A stretch of DNA of 12,210 bases, from contig CAYLNK010000201.1 in NCBI GenBank assembly GCA_964384675.1, forward strand, positions 1 through 12,210, written 5' to 3'. The DNA is from CAYLNK01 sp964384675 (GTDB lineage Bacteria; Acidobacteriota; Thermoanaerobaculia; UBA5066). The translations under genes and the position numbers were made by a program. Of the stretch, positions 6,463 to 12,210 are shown piece after piece (position 1 is the first letter of the stretch; every line of letters begins with the position of its first letter). Below the pieces are notes generated by a model. The model made no database searches. It saw nothing but the letters and a program-made list of their open reading frames with translations, and had not been told where the DNA came from.

Positions 6463-7362
6463 TCAGCTGGTGAGACCGGTGAGGAAGCGCGGGTCCTCGC
6501 GCCAGCCGGGCCGCGCGACGACGTTGAGGTCCAGGTAGAACCGCCCGCCGAACGTCTTCTCCAGCTCGAGGCGGGCCGCCGTGCCCGCCTCCTTCAGCAG
6601 CTTGGCGCCGGCACCGAGCACGATCCCCCGATGGTTGTCCTTGTCGACCACGATGGTCGCGGTCACGACCGTCAGGGAGCGCGCTTCATCCCGCTCGACC
6701 TCGTCGATCACGACGCCGAGACCGTACGGGATCTCCTCGCGGGTCCGCTCCAGGAGCTTCTCCCGGATCACCTCGGCCCAGTGGATCTCGGGCTCGGTCA
6801 TGGTGACCGTCCCCGCGTCGTACAGCTCGTCCCCCTCGGGGAGGTACCGGAGGAGCAGCTCCGGCAGGCGGTCGAGCCCCTCGCCGGTGAGCGCCGCGAT
6901 CGGGACGATCTCGTCGAAGAGCCCCGACGCGCCCAGCTCCGCCAGCCGGGGCAGGAGCTTCCTCTTGTCGACCCGGTCGATCTTGTTGAGGACGACGACG
7001 CGCGGAGGCGACGACTTCGCCATCAGCTCGAGGACGTAGCGGTCCCCGCCTCCGGGAGGCACCGAGACGTCGAGGACCAGGAGCCGCAGGTCGACCTCGC
7101 GGATCGCCTCGAGGGCGTCGTCCATCATCACCTTGTTCAGCCGGTGGAGGGGCTTGTGGAGCCCGGGCGTATCGACGAAGACGAGCTGGCCCTCCGGGCG
7201 GGTGAGGATCCCCAGCACGCGCCGCCGCGTGGTCTGCGGCTTGTCCGAGACGATCGCCACCTTGCGCCCGACGAGCGCGTTGACGAGGGTCGACTTGCCC
7301 GCGTTCGGCCGCCCCACCACGGCGACCGTCCCGGAGCGTCGCACCGTCTTCCCCTCGCTCAT
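6463..7362 (-). CDS. era: Ribosome-assembly GTPase Era
   Basis: A 299-residue protein, the family's usual length. GTPase motifs in order: G1 'GRPNAGKS' (17-24), G2 'TTR' (44-46), G3 'DTPG' (64-67, extended as 'DTPGLHKP'), G4 'NKID' (126-129), G5 'AALTGEG' (156-162). A linker 'IREKLLERTREEIPYG' leads to a C-terminal KH domain with 'RGIVLGAGAKLLKEAG' and the closing 'PGWREDPRFL'. Era binds the 3' end of 16S rRNA and checks 30S assembly. The RNA-binding loop, usually GxxG (for example GNKG or GKGG), reads GAGA (250-253), so the second glycine is replaced. Start ATG 7362 overlaps the corC stop as ATGA (7359-7362) and has a GGGAGGAAA Shine-Dalgarno. The frame is open far upstream, but that stretch is a shadow of corC. 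Confidence 0.95.
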   Translation of the reverse strand: MSEGKTVRRSGTVAVVGRPNAGKSTLVNALVGRKVAIVSDKPQTTRRRVLGILTRPEGQLVFVDTPGLHKPLHRLNKVMMDDALEAIREVDLRLLVLDVSVPPGGGDRYVLELMAKSSPPRVVVLNKIDRVDKRKLLPRLAELGASGLFDEIVPIAALTGEGLDRLPELLLRYLPEGDELYDAGTVTMTEPEIHWAEVIREKLLERTREEIPYGLGVVIDEVERDEARSLTVVTATIVVDKDNHRGIVLGAGAKLLKEAGTAARLELEKTFGGRFYLDLNVVARPGWREDPRFLTGLTS

Positions 7363-8657
7363 CGCTTTCCTCCCCCCGACTCGAGCGCGGGCGGCTCCGC
7401 CATCCGCGACACCTTCACCCGGTAGATCCGGCGCCGGTCCGCCTCCTCCACGTGGAAGACGAGCCCCGCCTCGATCGCCCGCTCGCCGGGACGCGGGATG
7501 TGCCCGAGCTTCTCCGAGACGAGCCCGGCGACGGTCCCGTACTCGGCGGGGGGGAACGCCACGCCGAAGAGCTGCGCCACCTCCGGCACCCGCACGCGTC
7601 CGGCCACCGAGTAGGCGCCGTCCTTCAGCGGGATCACCGGGTCGAGCCCCTCCTCGTGCTCGTCGGCGATCTCGCCGACCAGCTCCTCGACGAGGTCCTC
7701 GAGCGTGACCAGGCCCGTCACCGTGCCGTACTCGTCGACGACGATCGCCAGGTGCTGGCGGCGGCGGCGGAAGTCGGCCAGGAGCGTGGCGATCGTCTGC
7801 GACTCCGGCGCGAAGAAGACCTCGCGGGCCAGCGGCTGCGCGGTGGCGGGCGGCTCCGGCGAGCGCAGCACCGTGAAGACGTCCTTCACGTGGACGACCC
7901 CCACCGGATGGTCGACGGAGCCCTCCACCAGAGGAATCCGCGTGAACTTCGTCCGCACGAAGAGGTCGGCGATCTCGTCGAGCGCCGTCGTCGATTCGGC
8001 CACGGTCATGTCGGGGCGCGGCGTCATCACCTCGCCCACGGTCCTGTCCCCGAAGTCGACGGCGCGGGAGACCAGCTCCTCGTCGTGCTTCTCGAGGATC
8101 CCCTCCTCGCGGGCCACGTCGAGGAGCGCCCGCACCTCGGACTCCTTGCTCATCTCCTTCTCGGCCTCGGTCTCCGTCGACGGCTCCTCGACCGGCTCGT
8201 GCTCCACGAGCCGGGAGAGCGCCGGGTAGAGGGGCGCCGCGAAGAGGACGACGATCGGCACGAGCCACGAGAAATCCAGGAGCACCGCGTCCGCGCCGCG
8301 GCGCGAGACCCACTGGAGCACCACGGCCTCGAGGACCAGCCAGCCGAGCATCAGGGTCACCGCCGAGACGAGCCACGGCTCCGGCACGTTCAGGGTGCGC
8401 AGCGCCGTGGAGAGGGAGAGGAGGCCGCCCAGCACCGAGGCCTGGGCCGTCATCCTCACGGCCACCCGCGAGACACGCACGTGCTCCGGCGACAGGAGCT
8501 TCTTGAACCGCTCGGGACGCTCGTCCAGGAGCGACTTTCGCCGGATGGCCGAGAGGCTCTCCAGCGCCTGGGCGAACGCGGAGAAGAGGACGTAGAGCGC
8601 GGCGAAGGAGAGCGCGAAGAAGAGGGCCAGGCCCGCGCCGAACGGGAAGCTCGTCAC
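7359..8657 (-). CDS. CorC/HlyC family CBS-domain membrane protein
   Basis: A 432-residue protein. Residues 1-150 hold a DUF21/CNNM-like membrane part with about three to four hydrophobic segments (5-30, 70-90, 96-117, 128-148). After an acidic linker (150-170) come two CBS domains (about 205-265 and 277-332). These contain 'VGEVMTPRPDM', 'FTRIPLVEG', 'GVVHVKDVF' and the family hallmark 'VDEYGTVTGLVTLEDLVEELVGEI' (308-330). A CorC_HlyC transporter-associated domain follows (about 345-420). The family is tied to magnesium and cobalt homeostasis; in E. coli the ybeX homologue follows ybeY and ybeZ and affects ribosome homeostasis. The start is GTG 8657, which overlaps the ybeY stop as GTGA (8654-8657). 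The frame is open further upstream to 8975, but that region is ybeY read in another frame. Family assignment is strong; the ion handled is not shown by the sequence. Confidence 0.92.
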   Translation of the reverse strand: MTSFPFGAGLALFFALSFAALYVLFSAFAQALESLSAIRRKSLLDERPERFKKLLSPEHVRVSRVAVRMTAQASVLGGLLSLSTALRTLNVPEPWLVSAVTLMLGWLVLEAVVLQWVSRRGADAVLLDFSWLVPIVVLFAAPLYPALSRLVEHEPVEEPSTETEAEKEMSKESEVRALLDVAREEGILEKHDEELVSRAVDFGDRTVGEVMTPRPDMTVAESTTALDEIADLFVRTKFTRIPLVEGSVDHPVGVVHVKDVFTVLRSPEPPATAQPLAREVFFAPESQTIATLLADFRRRRQHLAIVVDEYGTVTGLVTLEDLVEELVGEIADEHEEGLDPVIPLKDGAYSVAGRVRVPEVAQLFGVAFPPAEYGTVAGLVSEKLGHIPRPGERAIEAGLVFHVEEADRRRIYRVKVSRMAEPPALESGGGKR

Positions 8658-9124
8658 GGCTCGTCGTCGGCCGGCACGCCGTCCGGACCCGGCCCGAAGA
8701 CCGCCCGGACGAGCCGGCGCTGGAGGGCGAGCATCTCGCCGCCGTCGGTCTCGTGGTCGTAGCCGAGGAGATGGAGCAGCCCGTGCGCGAGGAGCACCTT
8801 CACCTCGCGCTCCCGCGAATGCCCGAGGCGGCGGGCCTGCCGGCCGGCGTACGGCACGTCGACCACGAGGTCCCCGAGAAAGCCGGGCTCGCCCGACGGG
8901 AACGATAGGACGTCGGTGGGGACGTCCTTCGACCGCCAGGTCCGGTTCAGCGTGCGCATCCGCGCGTCGCCGCACAGGAGGACGGACACCGACGCCGCGG
9001 CGAGGCGCCGGCGCGTTCCGTTCGGGGCCGGCGCCGCCGCCAGGAGCGCGTCGAGCCAGCGGGTCACCTGGCGCGCCGACGGGGCGCCCGCCACGGACAC
9101 CGCCACCTCGATCTCGGACTTCAT
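8654..9124 (-). CDS. ybeY: Endoribonuclease YbeY (rRNA maturation)
   Basis: A 156-residue protein, normal length. The zinc site is the textbook HGxLHLxGYDH: 'HGLLHLLGYDH' with H114, H118 and H124. Upstream, 'LNRTWRSKDVPTDVLSFP' (59-76) is the second conserved block, and 'GDLVVDV' (84-90) the strand before the catalytic helix. YbeY is a metal-dependent RNase needed for 16S rRNA 3'-end processing and late 70S quality control. Start ATG 9124 lies 28 bases after the phoH stop, with only a weak Shine-Dalgarno (TAGG), so it probably depends on readthrough translation from phoH. Its stop overlaps the corC start. Neighbours phoH, corC and era are its usual operon partners. Confidence 0.95.
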   Translation of the reverse strand: MKSEIEVAVSVAGAPSARQVTRWLDALLAAAPAPNGTRRRLAAASVSVLLCGDARMRTLNRTWRSKDVPTDVLSFPSGEPGFLGDLVVDVPYAGRQARRLGHSREREVKVLLAHGLLHLLGYDHETDGGEMLALQRRLVRAVFGPGPDGVPADDEP

Positions 9125-9152
9125 CGCCTAGACGGTATCAGACCAGGTCCGG

Positions 9153-10160
9153 TCAGCCTTCCTCGGAAGAGGCGCGGTGGGCGACGAACGAGTCCGGCGC
9201 CGGACGGCCCTTCTCGAACGCCTCGTACGCGGTGACGATCGCCTGCACCACGCGGTGCCGCACCACGTCCCGCTGGTCGAAGCGGACGAAGCGGATCATC
9301 TCCACGTTCTGGAGGATCCGATCGGCCTCCTTGAGGCCCGAGACCTTGCCGTTCGGGAGGTCGATCTGGGTGACGTCGCCGGTGACCACGGCCTTCGAGC
9401 CGAACCCGATCCGGGTGAGGAACATCTTCATCTGCTCGGACGTGGTGTTCTGGGCCTCGTCGAGGATGATGAACGCCTCGTTCAGGGTACGGCCGCGCAT
9501 GAACGCCAGCGGGGCCACCTCGATGATGTTCCGCTCCAGCATCCGCCCGACCTTCTCGTAGCCGAGGATGTCGTAGAGGGCGTCGTAGAGCGGGCGCAGG
9601 TACGGGTTCACCTTCTCGGCCAGGTCGCCCGGCAGGAAGCCGAGCTTCTCCCCCGCCTCCACCGCGGGCCGGCAGAGGACGATCCGCTTCACCTGCTTCT
9701 CGAGCAGCGCGGCGGCGGCCATGGCCACGGCGAGGTACGTCTTGCCGGTGCCGGCCGGCCCGATCGCGAAGACGATGTCGTTGTCGCCGATCGCCTGCAG
9801 GTACTCCTGCTGCCGGACGCTGCGGGGCGAGACGACCTGCCGGAGCGCCGGACCGACGGCGCGGTTCTCGAAGAAGTCGACGAGCGACGCGCCCGGGTCT
9901 TCCTTGAGGACGCGGATGGCCGAGACGAGATCGGGCTTCTTGACGGAATAGCCGCGCTCGATCAGCTGGCCGAACTCGGAGAGGAGCCTGGCGGCGACCG
10001 CGGTGGCGTCGGGCGCGCCGGTCAGCGACACCTCACGTCCGCGCGCGGAGATCTCGACGCCGAAAGCGTCCTCGAGGAGCCGGAGGTTTTCGTCGTGGAC
10101 ACCGAAGAGAGCGCCGAGACCGGCTTCGGGCAGGGTGATGGGAACGGAACCTGGTCTGAT
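9153..10160 (-). CDS. phoH: PhoH-family ATPase (YbeZ-like), probable ATC start
   Basis: A 335-residue protein if started at ATC 10160. It has an N-terminal KH-like region of about 45 residues ('LGALFGVHDENLRLLEDAFGVEISARG'), a spacer, then the ATPase: Walker A 'GPAGTGKT' (134-141), 'RPAVEAGEKLGFLPGD', Walker B 'AFIILDEAQN' (D234, E235) and sensor-like 'VVTGDVTQIDLP'. PhoH/YbeZ proteins are ATPases linked to RNA helicase activity and partner YbeY. No ATG, GTG or TTG lies between the upstream in-frame TAG (10179-10181) and GTG 10031. Starting at GTG 10031 (292 residues) would remove the conserved N-terminal domain. ATC 10160 sits five bases after GAGGAGG. A CTG at 10133 and another ATC at 10139 lack such a site. 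The gene is first of the operon and has its own promoter candidate. The family is certain; the start is inferred. Confidence 0.93.
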   Translation of the reverse strand: MRPGSVPITLPEAGLGALFGVHDENLRLLEDAFGVEISARGREVSLTGAPDATAVAARLLSEFGQLIERGYSVKKPDLVSAIRVLKEDPGASLVDFFENRAVGPALRQVVSPRSVRQQEYLQAIGDNDIVFAIGPAGTGKTYLAVAMAAAALLEKQVKRIVLCRPAVEAGEKLGFLPGDLAEKVNPYLRPLYDALYDILGYEKVGRMLERNIIEVAPLAFMRGRTLNEAFIILDEAQNTTSEQMKMFLTRIGFGSKAVVTGDVTQIDLPNGKVSGLKEADRILQNVEMIRFVRFDQRDVVRHRVVQAIVTAYEAFEKGRPAPDSFVAHRASSEEG

Positions 10161-10165
10161 GGACG

Positions 10166-10172
10166 CCTCCTC
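10166..10172 (-). promoter_or_regulatory. Shine-Dalgarno pointing to an ATC start for phoH
   Basis: On the minus strand GAGGAGG (10172-10166) is followed by CGTCC and then ATC (10160-10158). The spacing of five bases is optimal, and no other start-like codon stands at this distance in the phoH frame. It also lies almost at the predicted transcript 5' end. Confidence 0.7.
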
Positions 10173-10180
10173 GGGACCCT

Positions 10181-10210
10181 AGGATAGCGAGCCGCCGCGC
10201 GGCCCGTCAA
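10181..10210 (-). promoter_or_regulatory. Candidate promoter of the phoH operon
   Basis: On the minus strand TTGACG (10210-10205), an 18-base spacer, then TATCCT (10186-10181). The -35 matches five of six and the -10 four of six consensus bases. Transcription would begin near 10174-10172, directly before the Shine-Dalgarno, giving a very short leader. The -35 overlaps the T-rich tail of the terminator at 10217-10238. Confidence 0.5.
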
Positions 10211-10216
10211 ACGAAA

Positions 10217-10238
10217 GGGAGCGGCCGGAGCCGCTCCC
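10217..10238 (-). terminator. Intrinsic terminator after the secreted-protein gene
   Basis: A perfect 9-bp stem (GGGAGCGGC with GCCGCTCCC) around a 4-base loop. On the minus strand it is followed by TTTCGTTT, a broken T-tract. It is about 80 bases after the stop of the 197-residue protein gene and directly before the phoH promoter, so it would separate the two transcripts. Confidence 0.65.
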
Positions 10239-10290
10239 TATTCTCAGGACCCATCGCGAAGAGAGGAGCGATTCGCTGGGGAGGGGGTCG

Positions 10291-10316
10291 GGGGGAGCCC
10301 AGCGAAGGGCTCCCCC
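10291..10316 (-). terminator. Strong GC hairpin directly after the stop codon
   Basis: GGGGGAGCCC, a 6-base loop, and GGGCTCCCCC: a perfect 10-bp stem beginning one base after the TAG (10318-10320, read on minus). It has no T-tract, so alone it is a poor intrinsic terminator. It could protect the 3' end of the mRNA or assist the second hairpin downstream. Confidence 0.5.
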
Positions 10317-10317
10317 A

Positions 10318-10911
10318 CTACTTCGCGTACTTCTTGACGAACTCGACCATGTCGTCGTTGTGGACGTTGGAGACGCGCCGGTCGAGCGTGTAGGACGCGC
10401 CGGCCAGGACCTTGTGGTGCACGGCCGCGACGGTCTTGCCCGACTTGTCGACGATCTTCCAGTCGTAGACGATGGTGCCGGAGCCGGCGGCCTCGCCGAT
10501 CCAGCCGCCCCACGAGGCGCCCTTCTTGGGGTAGCGGAACTCGGTGACCTGGCCCTTCATGACGTAGTCGCCCGAGCCGCCCACGACGAACTTCGTCTTG
10601 TACTTCTCGATCCGGTCGTTCGTCTCCTCGGCGAAGACCTTCTGCATGAAGGTGTCGCAGTTCTTCCACTCGAGCTCGCCGTAATCGTTGCCCTTCGGGG
10701 CGTCGGCGACCTTCGCGAACTTCTCGACGTGGATCGTCTTGCCGGTGAAGGAAAAGTCGGGCGACACCCACTCGCAGTCGAACTTCCCCTTCTTGCAGCT
10801 GTCGATGCCCAGGAACGACTTGTCCGGGCCCGGGCTGTCGCCGGCGAACGAGGCGAGGGGAAGGGTGAGGATCGCCGCGGCGGCGAGCGTTGCGGTTCTC
10901 TTCAGGCTCAT
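10318..10911 (-). CDS. Secreted 197-residue protein, DUF4410-like
   Basis: Residues 1-23 are a classical Sec signal peptide: 'MSLKR', a hydrophobic core to 'LPLASFA', and likely cleavage after A23 before 'GD'. There is no lipobox cysteine, so it should be soluble in the periplasm or exported. The mature part has three cysteines (C39, C46, C85) and is Lys-, Asp- and Gly-rich. Segments such as 'YVMKGQVTEFRYP', 'GEAAGSGTIVYDWKIVDKSGKTV' and the ending 'DDMVEFVKKYAK' resemble DUF4410-type envelope proteins, whose function is unknown. Start ATG 10911 has a strong AAGGAGGAA Shine-Dalgarno. It is probably monocistronic, bounded by a promoter-like TAGAAT upstream and two hairpins downstream. Secretion is well supported; the family match is tentative. 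Confidence 0.75.
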   Translation of the reverse strand: MSLKRTATLAAAAILTLPLASFAGDSPGPDKSFLGIDSCKKGKFDCEWVSPDFSFTGKTIHVEKFAKVADAPKGNDYGELEWKNCDTFMQKVFAEETNDRIEKYKTKFVVGGSGDYVMKGQVTEFRYPKKGASWGGWIGEAAGSGTIVYDWKIVDKSGKTVAAVHHKVLAGASYTLDRRVSNVHNDDMVEFVKKYAK

Positions 10912-10950
10912 CTGGTTCCTCCTTGGGTTCGAGGTTCGTGCCGGGGCGAG

Positions 10951-10956
10951 ATTCTA
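10951..10956 (-). promoter_or_regulatory. Candidate -10 of the secreted-protein gene
   Basis: TAGAAT on the minus strand (10956-10951), five of six consensus bases, 40 bases before the ATG at 10911. No recognisable -35 stands 16-18 bases upstream, so this is weakly supported. Confidence 0.3.
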
Positions 10957-11025
10957 CAGAGGCGCCGGGGACCGGAACGTTGACGTGGATCACGGGCCGG
11001 TCGGGCGCGGCGTAGACCGGGAGTG

Positions 11026-11220
11026 ATGTCGTCTCTGCTCAAGCCCGGCCTCACCCCCGCCGAGTACCTGGTATTGGAGCGTGCCTCCGAGGGGCGTCAC
11101 GAGTACCTGGACGGGGAGATGTACGCGATGAGCGGGGCCAGCGCCGACCACGTCCGGACCGTGGGGAGCTCGCGGCGCGCTGACGCAACCGACGCGACAC
11201 ACAACCCTCCGCCTCCGTAG
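11026..11220 (+). pseudogene. Truncated Uma2 family (DUF820) endonuclease fragment
   Basis: From ATG 11026 (a GTG directly before it is also possible) the first 45 residues read as the amino end of a Uma2/DUF820 PD-(D/E)XK nuclease: 'LTPAEYLVLERASEGRHEYLDGEMYAMSGAS..H'. Full members are about 180-200 residues and carry their catalytic Asp and Glu-x-Lys further on. Here the match ends around 11160. The frame then drifts into low-quality sequence ('SSRRADATDATHNPPPP') and stops at 11218, so the nuclease core is missing and the product should be inactive. About 40 bases later an unrelated membrane-protein frame begins. The rest of the family's sequence is not in the window in any frame I could find. 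This reads as a gene remnant at a deletion or recombination junction. Confidence 0.7.
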
Positions 11221-11261
11221 AAGCCGAGTGTGAAGCAAGCCCGCGCCAACTCTGGCTGAGC

Positions 11262-12210
11262 GTGTGTGCCCTGATCGGGGCGATCCTGGTCTCGGGGCTC
11301 CGGTTCTACCGGCTGCGCCACCACCTGGACTTCACGGACGAGAACGACAACACGTCGATCGGTTGGCTCCTGACCCAGGGCGAGACGCTCTACGGCTCGG
11401 TGTTCTCCCACCACATGCCGCTCGCCTACGCGGCCGCGCACGCCGTCGCCGTCGTCTCGCCGACCGACCGGCCCGCGCACTTCCGCGTGGTCCCGTGGAT
11501 CTCGTTCGTGCTCGTGGCCCTGTGCCTGGCCCGATCGACGACGTTCGGCAGCCGGTCGGGCGCGACCGTCGCCGCTATTGCCTTCCTGGCGTTCGCCTCG
11601 CTCCTGATGCCCCTGCTCGACGGGCAGATGCTCCTTGCGGACAGCCTCTGGGGCGTTGGGCTCTCCATCTTCCTGGTGACGTTCCTGCTCCCCCTCCTGC
11701 TCGACCGTCCCGCCGACCGGATTCCTACCTTCCTCGGGGGGCTGGGGGCCTCGCTCGCCCTCGGCTCGAGCCTGATCGCGATCTACCCGCTCGGCCTCTC
11801 GGCGCTGCTCCTCGCAACGAGCGTCGATCGTCGCAGGGTCCTCTCGCGCACGGGTGGCGCGCTCGTCGCCGGAGCGCTCGGCGGCGCCGCGGCGACGCTC
11901 GTCTGGCTCTGCCGGTTCGGGTCCGTGAGCGGGCTCTTCGAGCAAGCGCTCTTCTTCAACGTGGAGGTCTACGGCCCGTCCTTCCAGTCCGAGAAGGCGA
12001 CCGTCGGGGCCACACTGGTGTCGACCGCGTTCGACTGGAGGCGGCACATGACCGCCTCGATCGCTCACGGCGCGTTCCTCCTCGACGGCGAGGCGCTCCT
12101 CGCACTCCTCGGGCTCGGCGCGGTCGGCGGCTGCGGCGTCCTCCTGGTGAGCGCCCGGCGCGGCGTCCTCGGGTTCGCCCGGGCGGGGCTCCTCGTCGCG
12201 CTCGTGGCGT
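11262..12210 (+). CDS. Multipass membrane glycosyltransferase-like protein (3' end outside window)
   Basis: An uninterrupted frame with at least seven hydrophobic segments in the 316 residues visible. The first segment is followed by 'LDFTDENDNTSIGWLLTQGETLYGSVFSHHMPLAYA'. The acidic DE pair (26-27) in the first outside loop, followed by a 'LY..VF..H.PL' block, is the GT-C (ArnT/PMT, GT39-like) layout, and it echoes 'LVLYRDVFFPHAPL' of the glycosyltransferase-like gene at 4990-6459. A role in sugar transfer from a lipid carrier at the outer membrane face is inferred; the substrate is unknown. The start is doubtful. The frame is open from 11184, but GTG 11262 is the only ATG/GTG/TTG before residue 50, has no Shine-Dalgarno, and would cut into the first membrane helix ('LWLSVCALIGAILVSGL'). 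The true 5' end may have been lost with the adjacent Uma2 fragment. Confidence 0.7.
   Translation, partial: MCALIGAILVSGLRFYRLRHHLDFTDENDNTSIGWLLTQGETLYGSVFSHHMPLAYAAAHAVAVVSPTDRPAHFRVVPWISFVLVALCLARSTTFGSRSGATVAAIAFLAFASLLMPLLDGQMLLADSLWGVGLSIFLVTFLLPLLLDRPADRIPTFLGGLGASLALGSSLIAIYPLGLSALLLATSVDRRRVLSRTGGALVAGALGGAAATLVWLCRFGSVSGLFEQALFFNVEVYGPSFQSEKATVGATLVSTAFDWRRHMTASIAHGAFLLDGEALLALLGLGAVGGCGVLLVSARRGVLGFARAGLLVALVA

Noticed and set aside
5044..7425. 793-codon plus-strand open frame
   Set aside because: It is antisense to both the glycosyltransferase and era, with composition dominated by Arg, Glu, Asp and Pro. No domain or ribosome site was found.
7363..8376. N-terminal extension of era to 637 residues
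   Set aside because: The extra part is corC read in another frame. Era homology starts at ATG 7362, which has its own Shine-Dalgarno.
7452..8762. 436-codon plus-strand frame opposite corC, and the similar frame 9177-10187 opposite phoH
   Set aside because: These are antisense shadows of well-identified genes, rich in Arg, Glu and His, with no motif.
8658..8975. N-terminal extension of corC to 538 residues
   Set aside because: It overlaps the conserved ybeY core, and the extension is Arg-, Pro- and Ala-rich shadow sequence. The GTGA overlap start is better.
10980..10985. TTGACG as a plus-strand -35 for the Uma2 fragment
   Set aside because: No -10-like hexamer stands 16-18 bases downstream; the nearest candidate is about 26 bases away.
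11097..12068. 323-codon minus-strand frame opposite the right-end membrane protein
   Set aside because: The plus-strand frame has clear membrane helices and the GT-C loop motif; the minus frame is charged low-complexity sequence.
1..12210. CRISPR array, tRNA, rRNA, insertion sequence or integrase
   Set aside because: No spaced direct repeats, cloverleaf or CCA ends, transposase motifs or terminal inverted repeats were seen on reading both strands. Gene spacing leaves almost no room.

Overview
This is a gene-dense, high-GC bacterial window with one tail-to-tail cluster of accessory genes on the left, a conserved RNA/translation housekeeping operon in the middle, and a recombined-looking right end. 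An MglA GTPase, a PilZ protein, an unlinked phoH-ybeY-corC-era block and no trace of plasmid or phage hallmark genes suggest a chromosome of an environmental deltaproteobacterium-like, Myxococcota-like or Acidobacteriota-like organism. That placement is an inference; no rRNA or marker in the window settles it.

Left (1-2159): the C-terminal end of a PH/GRAM-like protein (+) meets a minus-strand cluster one base away. Read in transcription order, that cluster is an RNase Z-like metallo-beta-lactamase hydrolase (2159-1311), then a small 100-residue protein (1300-998), then an overlapping AbiEii-type nucleotidyltransferase (1017-346). The last two look like a toxin-antitoxin-like pair riding behind the hydrolase gene.

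Centre-left (2160-4989): a 62-bp divergent region leads into a large plus-strand gene. It joins a complete MglA-type polarity GTPase to a proline-rich linker and a coiled-coil tail of about 375 residues, which includes a triplicated 18-residue repeat. A PilZ protein converges on it, 3 bp from stop to stop. The PilZ promoter region has a TTGACG -35 and a -10 that are each embedded in a perfect inverted repeat. A switchable small GTPase beside a cyclic-di-GMP receptor points to polarity or surface-motility control.

Centre-right (4990-10240): a minus-strand operon phoH > ybeY > corC > era > GT-C-like membrane glycosyltransferase. Successive genes overlap by GTGA and ATGA or are 3 bp apart, so translational coupling is likely. 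phoH has no ATG, GTG or TTG covering its conserved N-terminal domain; an ATC codon placed after a perfect Shine-Dalgarno sequence is the best start. Its promoter overlaps the T-tract of the terminator of the preceding gene.

Right (10241-12210): a secreted 197-residue protein (-) with two hairpins after its stop, then a truncated Uma2 (DUF820) nuclease fragment (+). That fragment runs into a second GT-C-like membrane protein (+) that leaves the window and has no convincing start. There is no gap over 300 bases without a gene. I saw no tRNA, rRNA, CRISPR array or insertion sequence.
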